The position numbers and the translations under genes were made by a program. A stretch of 64,000 nucleotides of DNA from Phycisphaeraceae bacterium (GTDB taxonomy: Bacteria > Planctomycetota > Phycisphaerae > Phycisphaerales > SM1A02). Shown here piece by piece: positions 1 through 7,204 of this stretch. Under the pieces are notes generated by a model that searched no databases, was not told where the DNA came from, and saw nothing but the letters and a program-made list of their open reading frames with translations. Every line of letters starts with the position of its first letter. Position 1 is the stretch's first letter. The stretch is taken from contig CP054178.1 of the NCBI GenBank assembly GCA_015709595.1, positions 1,989,205-2,053,204 on the forward strand. Reading direction: 5' to 3'.

Positions 1-1662
1 AAGCCCGATCTCGAGATCGAACGACGCCCCGCTGACGGCAACCCCCACCTGTCCACCCGCGGGCACAAGCCAGGCGACGTGGATCCGGAAACCGTCACCA
101 TCTCCGGCTACGTGGTCGATCGGCGGTATGGCCCGGATCGGGTCGAGACGACCTCGCCGGACGATCCATCCAGGCCCCATCCGCGCATCGGCGAGCCCGG
201 CAGGTTCCCCTACACGCGCGGCGTCCACGAGACCATGTACCGCAGCCGCCTGTGGACCATGCGGCAGTTCGCCGGCTTCGGCAGCGCGGATGACACCAAC
301 CGCCGCTTCAAGTACCTGCTCGAGAACGCCAAGGGAACGAAGGCCAACACCGGTCTGTCCACCGCCTTCGACCTGCCCACGCTCATGGGCCGCGACAGCG
401 ATGATCCGCTGAGCGCCGGCGAGGTTGGGCGCTGCGGGGTGGCGATCTCGACGATCGACGACATGCACCGCCTCTACGCCGACATTCCCATCGACGAGGT
501 GACCGTCAGCCAGACCATCAACGGCCCCGCCGCGGTGATCTGGGCCATGTACATCGCCATGGCGCAGGAGCGCGGCATCGACATCGCCAAGCTCGGCGGC
601 ACCCTGCAGAACGACATCCTCAAGGAGTTCCATAGCCAGAACGAGTTCATCTACCCGCCCGAAGCCAGCGTGAAACTGGTGGTGGACACCATTGAATTCG
701 CCTCGAAGTTCATGCCGCGCTGGAACAGCGTGTCGATCTCCGGCTACCACATCCGCGAGGCGGGCAGCACCGCCACGCAGGAGCTGGCCTTCACGCTCCG
801 CGACGGCATGGAGTACGTGGAGGCGGCCATGAAGCGCGGGCTGGACGTGGACGCCTTCGGGCCTCGGCTCTCGTTCTTCTTCAACAGCCACAACGAGTTC
901 TTCGAGGAAATTTGCAAGCTGCGCGCGGCGCGGCGAATCTGGGCTCACGCCATGAAGGAGCGCTACGGCGCGAAGAACGAGCGCTCGCTGCTGATGCGAA
1001 CGCACGTGCAGACCGCGGGGTGCTCGCTCACCGAGCAGCAGCCGCTCAACAACATCGTGCGCGTGGCCTACCAGGCGCTGGCGGGCGTGCTGGGGGGCTG
1101 CCAGTCCCTGCACACCGACAGCATGGATGAGACGCTGGGGCTGCCCACGGAGACCGCCGTGCGCGTGGCCCTGCGCACGCAGCAGATTCTCGCTCACGAG
1201 ACGGGCGTGCACCGCACGGTCGATCCGCTCGGCGGATCGTGGTTCGTCGAGGCGCTGACCGACCAGATGGAGAAGGACGCCAACGCCATCATCCGCGAGA
1301 TCGATGACATGGGCGGCGTGGTGGAGGGCATCCACAAGGGCTACTTCCGCCGCTCGATCGCCGAGGCCAGTTACCGCTTCGGCCAGGAGATGGAGGCGGG
1401 CGATCGCATCATCGTGGGCGTGAACGCCTACACCGACGGCAATGAGGACAAGCAGGTGGAGATTCTGCAGATTCCTCACACGGTGGAGGAGCAGCAGTGC
1501 GCGCGGCTGGCAAAGTTCCGCGCCGAGCGCGACGCGGGCGCGGTGAAGCGGGCGCTCGATGCCATCCGCGCCGCGGCACGGGGCGGCTCTCTCCTCTCCC
1601 ACCGGGAGAGGGCCGGGGTGAGGTTCTTCCTCCCTCTCCCTCGGGGAGAGGGGCCAGGGTGA
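1..1662 (+). CDS. Methylmalonyl-CoA mutase-type large subunit, 5'-partial, altered C-terminus
   Basis: This is a B12-dependent acyl-CoA mutase large (substrate-binding) subunit, whose family isomerises methylmalonyl-CoA and succinyl-CoA or a related pair. The frame is open to base 1 and the residues before the GTG at 79 look coding, so the true start lies upstream of the window. Family hallmarks are PYTRGVHETMYRSRLWTMRQ, TGLSTAFDLPTLMG, the VTVSQTINGPA segment, SISGYHIREAGSTATQE and RTHVQTAGCSLTEQQPLNN. The cobalamin-binding domain is absent, as expected when it is a separate subunit. The last ~27 residues (from about 1585) are encoded by GC-rich palindromic repeats and do not belong to the family. 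The normal C-terminal end can still be read in another frame at 1733-1849. The gene is therefore a recently truncated mutase or an assembly frameshift; the family call is firm, the exact substrate is not. Confidence 0.88.
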   Translation, partial: KPDLEIERRPADGNPHLSTRGHKPGDVDPETVTISGYVVDRRYGPDRVETTSPDDPSRPHPRIGEPGRFPYTRGVHETMYRSRLWTMRQFAGFGSADDTNRRFKYLLENAKGTKANTGLSTAFDLPTLMGRDSDDPLSAGEVGRCGVAISTIDDMHRLYADIPIDEVTVSQTINGPAAVIWAMYIAMAQERGIDIAKLGGTLQNDILKEFHSQNEFIYPPEASVKLVVDTIEFASKFMPRWNSVSISGYHIREAGSTATQELAFTLRDGMEYVEAAMKRGLDVDAFGPRLSFFFNSHNEFFEEICKLRAARRIWAHAMKERYGAKNERSLLMRTHVQTAGCSLTEQQPLNNIVRVAYQALAGVLGGCQSLHTDSMDETLGLPTETAVRVALRTQQILAHETGVHRTVDPLGGSWFVEALTDQMEKDANAIIREIDDMGGVVEGIHKGYFRRSIAEASYRFGQEMEAGDRIIVGVNAYTDGNEDKQVEILQIPHTVEEQQCARLAKFRAERDAGAVKRALDAIRAAARGGSLLSHRERAGVRFFLPLPRGEGPG

Positions 1663-1716
1663 GGGTTCTTCCCTCCCCTCTCCCTCGGGGAGAGGGGCCA
1701 GGGGTGAGGGTGCTTC
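1585..1716 (+). repeat. Three tandem GC-rich palindromic (REP-like) units inside the mutase gene
   Basis: Three imperfect copies of a ~44-bp unit lie head to tail. Each has a palindromic core of CCCTCTCCC, a TCG spacer and GGGAGAGGG (clear at 1632-1652 and 1675-1697), followed by a GGCCAGGGGTGAGG-like tail. The first copy, at about 1589-1623, is more divergent. Related single units occur in the opposite orientation at 37136-37177 and 40187-40211. Confidence 0.85.
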
Positions 1717-1732
1717 GTCTTCAGGCCTCTCC

Positions 1733-1849
1733 CCCGACAACGTCATGCCCGCCCTCATCGCCGGCGCCCACGCCCGCTGCACGCTGGGCGAAATGGTGCA
1801 GGCGATGGCGGATGTGTATGGGCGTTATACGGGCGGGCCGGAGTGGTAG
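1733..1849 (+). pseudogene. Detached C-terminal end of the acyl-CoA mutase
   Basis: Read in frame 2, this stretch encodes PDNVMPALIAGAHARCTLGE and then about 18 more residues ending GGPEW before a TAG at 1847-1849. That matches the usual end of mutase large subunits (N-[LV]-M-P then T-L-G-E). It is out of frame with the upstream mutase because of the repeat block at 1585-1716. As it stands it would not be translated as part of the enzyme. Confidence 0.75.
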
Positions 1850-1859
1850 GGGGTGGCCC

Positions 1860-2144
1860 GTGTCTTCACGAATCAACGTCTTTCGCCGAAAAGTCGCGCT
1901 GGGGCACTACGAACTCACCGGGCACGCGAAGTCCGAGATGGAGCAGGACGGATTCACCATCGAAGACATCAAGTCGGCGATTTACACCGGGCGCATCGCC
2001 GCGGTACAACGGCATGGACGTGGTCGAAGAAAGGACGTCGTGCATGGCAAGGGAGTTGACGGGCGGGGCATTCGGCTTGTGTGTCGTTTGACCGAACTGG
2101 GCCGACTGCGCATCATCACGGTGTTTGCCGCGAGGACACGATGA
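1860..2144 (+). CDS. DUF4258 domain protein, probable toxin of a toxin-antitoxin pair
   Basis: About 94 residues from a GTG start preceded by the purine-rich GGTAGGGGGTGG. The segment LTGHAKSEMEQDGFTIEDIK and the following AIYTGRI match the DUF4258 pattern (T-x-H-A...M...G, then an I-x-x-[AV]-I-x-x-G helix). The C-terminal half has a VVHG segment and a final beta-strand, RIITVFAAR. DUF4258 proteins are small RelE/BrnT-like basic proteins often paired with a zinc-finger partner. The stop overlaps the start of the YgiT-type gene by four bases (ATGA), so the two are translationally coupled. Toxin function is inferred from family and context. Confidence 0.72.
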   Translation: MSSRINVFRRKVALGHYELTGHAKSEMEQDGFTIEDIKSAIYTGRIAAVQRHGRGRRKDVVHGKGVDGRGIRLVCRLTELGRLRIITVFAARTR

Positions 2145-2383
2145 AGTACGACCGATGCGAACTCTGTGACGGCGTTGTCCGCGAGCAGATGGTCACCGTG
2201 GACCTGCGGCGCGGCAGCCAACTGACCGTCTTCGAGCACGTCCCCGTCGGCGTCTGCAGCAAGTGCGGCGAGCGGTACTATCCGGGGCCGCTGCTGGAGT
2301 CGCTCGATGCACTGGCGCAGCACGGCGTCAACGGCGCGAAGCGGCGCGCGGTGCCCGTGGTGGACTACCGCAAGGCGGGGTAA
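2141..2383 (+). CDS. YgiT-type zinc finger protein, probable antitoxin
   Basis: 80 residues starting MKYDRCELC. Two CxxC pairs (CELC near residue 6 and CSKC near residue 46) form the MqsA/YgiT-type zinc ribbon. Between them is VTVDLRRGSQLTVFEHVPVG, and after them GERYYPGPLLESLDAL, all typical of the family. There is no C-terminal helix-turn-helix, so this is the short single-domain version. It overlaps the upstream DUF4258 gene by four bases, which supports a toxin-antitoxin reading in the unusual toxin-first order. Confidence 0.8.
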   Translation: MKYDRCELCDGVVREQMVTVDLRRGSQLTVFEHVPVGVCSKCGERYYPGPLLESLDALAQHGVNGAKRRAVPVVDYRKAG

Positions 2384-2410
2384 TCCCGCCGCGTCGATGT
2401 GGATGAACAG

Positions 2411-3157
2411 TCACGCCCCAACCCCCGCCGTCGCGCGCTCCACCGCCTTGTGATCCGCGCGCCACTGCTGATACAGGTCGCGCGCCATCGCGTCCGGGAA
2501 GACCTCCTCCGCGCCGTCCGACAGTCCTTCGAGGATCGCCTGCGTCACCTGTTCGGGCGTGGCCTTCTCCATTTCGATGTCGGCGGCCATGTCGGTATCC
2601 ACCGGGCCGGGATGCACTGTGACCACGCGGATGTTCCGCCCGGCGAGCAGGCCACGCAGGCCGATCGAGAGCGACCACACCGCCGCCTTGCTGGCGCTGT
2701 AGGTGCCGAACGACGGGAAGTTCACCATCGAAACGATCGACGCCACGTTGATGAACGTCCCGCCACCCTGCCGCTCGAACACCGGGGCGAACGCCCGCAT
2801 CATCGCCAGCACGCCGAAGTAGTTGACCTCCATCTCGCTTCGGGCGTGGTCGAAGTCCTTCTCGCCCAGCCCCGTCGAATCGAACGCCACTCCCGCGTTG
2901 TTGAAGACCAGGGTGACATCGCGCGCCGCCTTCGCCGCGCTGGCGACCTCCGCGGCATTGGTCACATCAAGCCGCAGTGGCACGACGCGGTCGCCCAGCG
3001 CGATCTGAAGCGGCCGCAGCGTTTCCACGTTCCGGGCTCCGGCGTACACCTTCTTCGCGCCGGCCTTGATCAGCCCCTCCACCAGCGCCTTGCCAATGCC
3101 CCGGTTGGCGCCGGTGACCAGCGCCACGGAACCCGCGATCGTGGTTGTCGATGACAT
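2411..3157 (-). CDS. Short-chain dehydrogenase/reductase (SDR family)
   Basis: 248 residues. It shows the classical SDR cofactor motif TGANRGIGKAL near residue 16, the NNAG motif near 90, and the catalytic YSASK motif near 150 with a preceding serine-containing strand (NVASIVSMV). The N-terminal arginines after the glycine motif suggest NADP(H) preference. The start at 3157 was chosen over a longer ORF to 3337 because GGGAG lies just upstream and the extension has no family features. Substrate unknown. It is convergent with the toxin-antitoxin pair. Confidence 0.85.
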   Translation of the reverse strand: MSSTTTIAGSVALVTGANRGIGKALVEGLIKAGAKKVYAGARNVETLRPLQIALGDRVVPLRLDVTNAAEVASAAKAARDVTLVFNNAGVAFDSTGLGEKDFDHARSEMEVNYFGVLAMMRAFAPVFERQGGGTFINVASIVSMVNFPSFGTYSASKAAVWSLSIGLRGLLAGRNIRVVTVHPGPVDTDMAADIEMEKATPEQVTQAILEGLSDGAEEVFPDAMARDLYQQWRADHKAVERATAGVGA

Positions 3158-3429
3158 GCGATTCGCTCCCGCATGTCCGTCGCCTGACGCAGCACGCGGC
3201 TTCGGCCCGCACAGACGCCGGCGATCGGACGTGCCACCTTCGATGCGCGAAACTCGATGCGGATACGCCGCCGCCTGCCGTACGCCCGATCGTGTCGAAC
3301 TCATCCCGGCGTTCTCTATGAGAGTCTGACCGCACAACCGCGGAGCGCGGAGACCGAAGCCCTGGATGCGTTCTCTCCGCGCCCACTGCGGCTCAGCGGT
3401 GAATCCGGGTTCAGAGCGGATTCGACCAA

Positions 3430-3550
3430 AGCGTCGCGGGTGGCATGGTCAAGCCGCTTTGGGCTTGACCGTGCTGACGGCGGCGATCGTTCGTCTCCTC
3501 CCGTCCGACACGGGCAACGCAGAGCCGTTGCCCATGCCACCCGAGACGCT
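3430..3550. mobile_element. MITE-like element with 19-bp terminal inverted repeats
   Basis: The ends at 3430-3448 and 3532-3550 are inverted repeats matching at 18 of 19 positions (AGCGTCGCGGGTGGCATGG versus AGCGTCTCGGGTGGCATGG). Inside are two perfect hairpins: a 9-bp stem GGTCAAGCC at 3447-3455/3462-3470, and an 8-bp stem GGGCAACG at 3512-3519/3526-3533. There is no coding capacity. The rest of the 3158-3595 intergenic gap shows nothing I recognise. Confidence 0.7.
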
Positions 3551-3595
3551 ACGACTTCGCGAGAAGAGCTCTAGGAATCGGTTCTACGCTCACCC

Positions 3596-3931
3596 ATGCC
3601 CGCCGGCGCGTACGCCCGCATCTACGCCGTCATCCGACGCATCCCGCGCGGGCGCGTGGCCACGTACGGGCAGGTCGCGCGCCTCGCCGGTCTGGGCGAC
3701 CATGCGCGGCAGGTGGGCTACGCGCTCAGCGCCACGCCCGAGGATCTCGACCTGCCCTGGCATCGCGTGATCAATGCCAAGGGCGAGGTGTCCCGCCGGA
3801 CGATCGCCGCCACGCCCGAGCAGGATGAAGACGCCCGCGACCAGCGGCGGCTGCTGGAAGCGGAGGGCGTGATCTTCGACGAGCGCGGCCGGGTGTCGCT
3901 TCAGCGGTTCCAGTGGAAGCCGCGCCGGTGA
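3596..3931 (+). CDS. Alkyltransferase-like protein (ATL), MGMT fold with Trp in place of Cys
   Basis: 111 residues covering only the DNA-binding domain of O6-methylguanine-DNA methyltransferase. The helix-turn-helix region PRGRVATYGQVARLAG is followed by the active-site segment PWHRVINAKGEVS. The acceptor cysteine of the usual PCHR is replaced by tryptophan. This defines ATL proteins, which bind O6-alkylguanine lesions without removing the alkyl group and hand them to nucleotide excision repair. The C-terminus (LLEAEGVIFDERGRVSLQRF) also fits. A cysteine-bearing homologue lies at 54135-54677. Confidence 0.92.
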   Translation: MPAGAYARIYAVIRRIPRGRVATYGQVARLAGLGDHARQVGYALSATPEDLDLPWHRVINAKGEVSRRTIAATPEQDEDARDQRRLLEAEGVIFDERGRVSLQRFQWKPRR

Positions 3932-4177
3932 CGGCGGGGCGCCTGCGCCACCGTGCTCCACCGCAGTCGGGGACGCCGGCGCCTCCGGTATTCCTCGGCG
4001 CCGTCTCTGTTCGGAAGGGGAGGCCCGGCCGCGCAACCCGCACAGTTTCACGATTGTGCGCCGTCGTCAGGGCCGTCATGGTTTTCGGCACCCGTCCTGA
4101 TGTCGCGCCCTTGCCCGACCGATACAGGACGAGCGTCGGTGCATGCCGCGCCGAGTGCGTCTCCAGGATGCCGATCC

Positions 4178-5233
4178 ATGCAGCTGAGCGACATTCTCCG
4201 ATCCGCGAAGGACCAGGATGCTTCCGACATCCACCTGATCGCCGGGCACCCGCCCATGATGCGGGTTCATACGGTGATGACGCCGATGGACTACCCCGTG
4301 CTGACGCGCGAGAGCATGCAGAAACTGCTCGACGCGATGACCAACGAGCGTCAGCGGGAGATCTTCAAGACCGGCATGGACCTGGACTTCTCGTACGAGG
4401 TGCAGGGGCTGGCCCGCTACCGCGTCAACGCGCACATGAGCCGCACCGGCATCGGCCTGGCCATGCGCGCCATCAAGACCAAGGTGCCTCCGCTGGCCGA
4501 CCTCAACCTGCCCGAGGTCATCAGCCGCCTGACCTACCTGCCGCGCGGCCTGGTGCTGGTCACCGGCGACACGGGTTCGGGTAAGTCCACCACGCTGGCG
4601 GCGATGATCCAGGCGATGAACGACCGCTATCGCAAGCACATCATCACGCTCGAGGATCCGATCGAATACACCTTCGAGTCCAACCGCTGCCTCATTGAGC
4701 AGCGCGAACTGGGGCACGACATGCCCACGTTCGCCTCGGGTCTCAAGCATGCCCTGCGTCAGGATCCGGACATCATCCTGGTCGGCGAAATGCGCGACCT
4801 GGAGACGACCGCCCTGGCCATCAGCGCCGCCGAGACGGGCCACCTGGTGCTCTCCACCCTGCACACGGTGAACGCCAGCCAGACCGTGGAGCGCATCATC
4901 GACATGTACCCCGCGGGTCAGCAGAACCAGATCCGTTCGATGCTCTCCAACACGCTGCAGGCGGTGGTGTCGCAGACTCTGTTCTCGCGCATCGACAAGC
5001 CGGGCATGGTGCCGGCCATCGAAGTGCTGCTGTGCACCCCCGCGGTGCGCAACCTGATCCGCGAGAACCGCACGTTTGAAATCCCCAACGTGATCGACAC
5101 CAACCGCGCCCTGGGCATGATCTCGCTCGACAACGCCATCGCCGAACTCTACTTCAACGGCATGATCGGACGCGAGGACGCCATCGCCCAGGCGGCCTTC
5201 CCCGACAAGCTGGAGCGCCAGCTGGCGGCGTAA
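4178..5233 (+). CDS. pilT: Type IV pilus retraction ATPase PilT
   Basis: 351 residues. Features in order: an N-terminal ASDIHLIAGHPPMMRV segment, Walker A GDTGSGKST near residue 130, an Asp-box region HIITLEDPIEY, Walker B DIILVGEMRD, the His box HTVNASQTVERIID, and the PilT-type AVRNLIRE motif near residue 290. The start at 4178 begins the conserved MQLSDIL and gives normal family length; the ORF is open further upstream without family features. PilT hydrolyses ATP at the inner membrane to depolymerise the pilus. It is followed by a pilC/gspF gene and prepilin-like genes on the same strand, so this is a pilus or secretion-pseudopilus locus. Confidence 0.93.
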   Translation: MQLSDILRSAKDQDASDIHLIAGHPPMMRVHTVMTPMDYPVLTRESMQKLLDAMTNERQREIFKTGMDLDFSYEVQGLARYRVNAHMSRTGIGLAMRAIKTKVPPLADLNLPEVISRLTYLPRGLVLVTGDTGSGKSTTLAAMIQAMNDRYRKHIITLEDPIEYTFESNRCLIEQRELGHDMPTFASGLKHALRQDPDIILVGEMRDLETTALAISAAETGHLVLSTLHTVNASQTVERIIDMYPAGQQNQIRSMLSNTLQAVVSQTLFSRIDKPGMVPAIEVLLCTPAVRNLIRENRTFEIPNVIDTNRALGMISLDNAIAELYFNGMIGREDAIAQAAFPDKLERQLAA

Positions 5234-5311
5234 AGCGGAGGGCGAAGGCGTCGACGCATGCGTACGAACGACTGACTTCTGACTGCCGACCTCACACCCC
5301 CCCGAACTCCC

Positions 5312-6535
5312 ATGCCACAGTACCGCTACCAGGCGCGACTCTCCTCCGGCCAGATGCAGGCGGGCGTTCTCGTGGCCGAGAGCGCGGCGGCGGCGGCCAA
5401 CCTGCTGCGGGGGCAGGGGCATCACGTGATGCAGCTGACGCCGATCGCCAGCGCCGCCAAATCGGGCTCGCGACTGAAGGAGCTGCTCAACTATTCCTCC
5501 GGCCCGTCGCAGAAGGACATTCTGGATTTCACCACGCAGCTGGCGGTGATGGTCCGCGCGGGCATCGCGCTGCGAGCGGCGCTGGAGGGCATCTCCGAGC
5601 AGGTGCAGAATCCCAAGTTCCGGCGCATCATCAACAGCGTGCGGAACGACGTGGAGAGCGGCAAGCAGTTCTCCGAGGCCATCGCCAAGTACCCCAAGCA
5701 GTTCAGCGCCCTGTACGTCAACATGGTGCGCGCCTCGGAAATGTCCGGCTCGTTCTCCAAGATGCTGGACCGGATCGCGGCCTACCTGACGCAGCAGATC
5801 GAGACGCGCAAGATGGTGATCGGGGCCATGATCTACCCCGGCATCATCGGCACCATGGCGGTAGGCGTCACCATCTTCCTGCTCGCCTTCGTGCTGCCGC
5901 GCTTCGCCCAGGTGTTCAAGGGCAAGGAGCACGCGCTTCCGGCGCCCACCAAGTTCCTGATGAACCTCAGCGCGTTCATCGTGTCGCACTGGTACGTGCT
6001 GGTGGGCGCGCTGGTGGTGCTGATCGTCGCGTTCCTGCTGTTCATCCGGACGGAAGTCGGACGCTGGTGGTGGGACGGCGTCAAGCTGACCATTCCGCTG
6101 TTCAAGCGCATGTTCCGGGCGCTGTATATCAGCCGCTCGCTCAGCACGATGGGCGAACTGCTGAACGCCGGCGTGCCGATGCTTGATACGCTCGCCATCA
6201 CGGGCGACATCTCGGGCAACATGCTCTATCGCAAGATGTGGCGCGGCGTGTACGCCGCGGTGAAGCAGGGCAAGAAGATCGCCTCGCAGCTCACCAAGTC
6301 GAAACTGCTGCCCAAGTCGGTGGTGCAGATGGTCGGCGCCGGCGAGGAGTCCGGTAAGCTGGGCGAGGTGATGAACGACGTGTCGGACTTCTACCTGAAG
6401 GCCCTGCGCGACGCCATCAAGGCCGTCACCAGCATGATCGAGCCCATCATGATCGTCGTCATGGGCGGAATTGTCGGATTCATCGCCATGGCGATCATCC
6501 TGCCCATCTTCAAGATGTCCTCGATCGTGAGCTGA
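5312..6535 (+). CDS. Type IV pilus/type II secretion inner-membrane platform protein (PilC/GspF)
   Basis: 407 residues. It begins MPQYRYQARLSSGQMQAGVL, the usual PilC/GspF start. Two T2SSF repeats follow: the first with DFTTQLAVMVRAGIALRAAL and a TM stretch near 170-195, the second with YISRSLSTMGELLNAGVPML and a final TM helix (MIVVMGGIVGFIAMAIILPI). GAGEESGKLGEV is the standard second-repeat motif. It forms the inner-membrane platform on which assembly and retraction ATPases act. It lies 78 bp after pilT; the intervening leader is G-poor near the start and has no clear ribosome-binding site. Confidence 0.92.
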   Translation: MPQYRYQARLSSGQMQAGVLVAESAAAAANLLRGQGHHVMQLTPIASAAKSGSRLKELLNYSSGPSQKDILDFTTQLAVMVRAGIALRAALEGISEQVQNPKFRRIINSVRNDVESGKQFSEAIAKYPKQFSALYVNMVRASEMSGSFSKMLDRIAAYLTQQIETRKMVIGAMIYPGIIGTMAVGVTIFLLAFVLPRFAQVFKGKEHALPAPTKFLMNLSAFIVSHWYVLVGALVVLIVAFLLFIRTEVGRWWWDGVKLTIPLFKRMFRALYISRSLSTMGELLNAGVPMLDTLAITGDISGNMLYRKMWRGVYAAVKQGKKIASQLTKSKLLPKSVVQMVGAGEESGKLGEVMNDVSDFYLKALRDAIKAVTSMIEPIMIVVMGGIVGFIAMAIILPIFKMSSIVS

Positions 6536-6587
6536 CGAATCGTACGGTTGAGAGGTTCGTGAAGGGGCGTCGAGGCGGGAATTGACC

Positions 6588-7166
6588 ATGCCGATCGCAT
6601 CACCCAACCCGGTGGCACGCAGGGAACGCCGCGCCCGGCGCGGCTTCACCCTGCTCGAAACCGCCCTGGCGATCATCATCGTCGGCGTGGGCGTCCTGGC
6701 CATCGTCTCCGCACAGCAGGCGTTTCACCGAAAGAACAGCTGGTCCACGCACGCCTCCACCGCGACGTGGCTGGCCAATGAAATCCGTGAACTGACGCTG
6801 AACCTTCCGCGTCACGACCCCGTCACCGGCAAGGCGACGTGGGGTCCGGAAGGCAACGAAGTCTCGGTCGAGGACTTCGACGACCTGGACGACTTCGACG
6901 GCGAACTGGGCGAGGGAACCGTCTTCTCCGCCGACCTGGCCAACGGACCGATCAACGCGCGGCGTCAGATCATTCCCAACATGGCCGGGTGGTCGCAGAC
7001 GGTGCGTGTGTTCAACGTTCACCCCAACAACATCACCGCGGAGCCGAATGAACTGCTCGACGGGCAGACGGACATGATGATCGTGGAGGTCGTGGTGTCC
7101 TACCGCGCCCCCAACGAAGTTGAGCCCATGGAGATGATCCGAATGCGCTGGGTGTCGCCCAACTGA
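6588..7166 (+). CDS. Prepilin-like protein (PilV/GspI-like) with type III signal
   Basis: 192 residues. After a short basic leader ending RRARRG comes FTLLETALAIIIVGVGVLAI, a classical prepilin peptidase site (cleavage G|F, Glu at +5) and hydrophobic helix. The ATG at 6588 has GGCGGGA seven bases upstream; a TTG six bases earlier is possible. The rest is a globular pseudopilin-like domain ending in a VVVSYRAPNE strand and basic residues. Its position after pilC and before two more pilin-like genes suggests a minor pilin. The exact class cannot be fixed from the sequence alone. Confidence 0.8.
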   Translation: MPIASPNPVARRERRARRGFTLLETALAIIIVGVGVLAIVSAQQAFHRKNSWSTHASTATWLANEIRELTLNLPRHDPVTGKATWGPEGNEVSVEDFDDLDDFDGELGEGTVFSADLANGPINARRQIIPNMAGWSQTVRVFNVHPNNITAEPNELLDGQTDMMIVEVVVSYRAPNEVEPMEMIRMRWVSPN

Positions 7167-7204
7167 GCGGGCGGGAACGTCCCAGGAGGCCGACGGGAGC
7201 ACGC

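Noticed and set aside
4076-6703. 875-residue reverse-strand open frame opposite pilT and pilC
   Set aside because: It is antisense to two clear genes and is His/Arg/Gly-rich without motifs, as expected from the complement of high-GC coding DNA.
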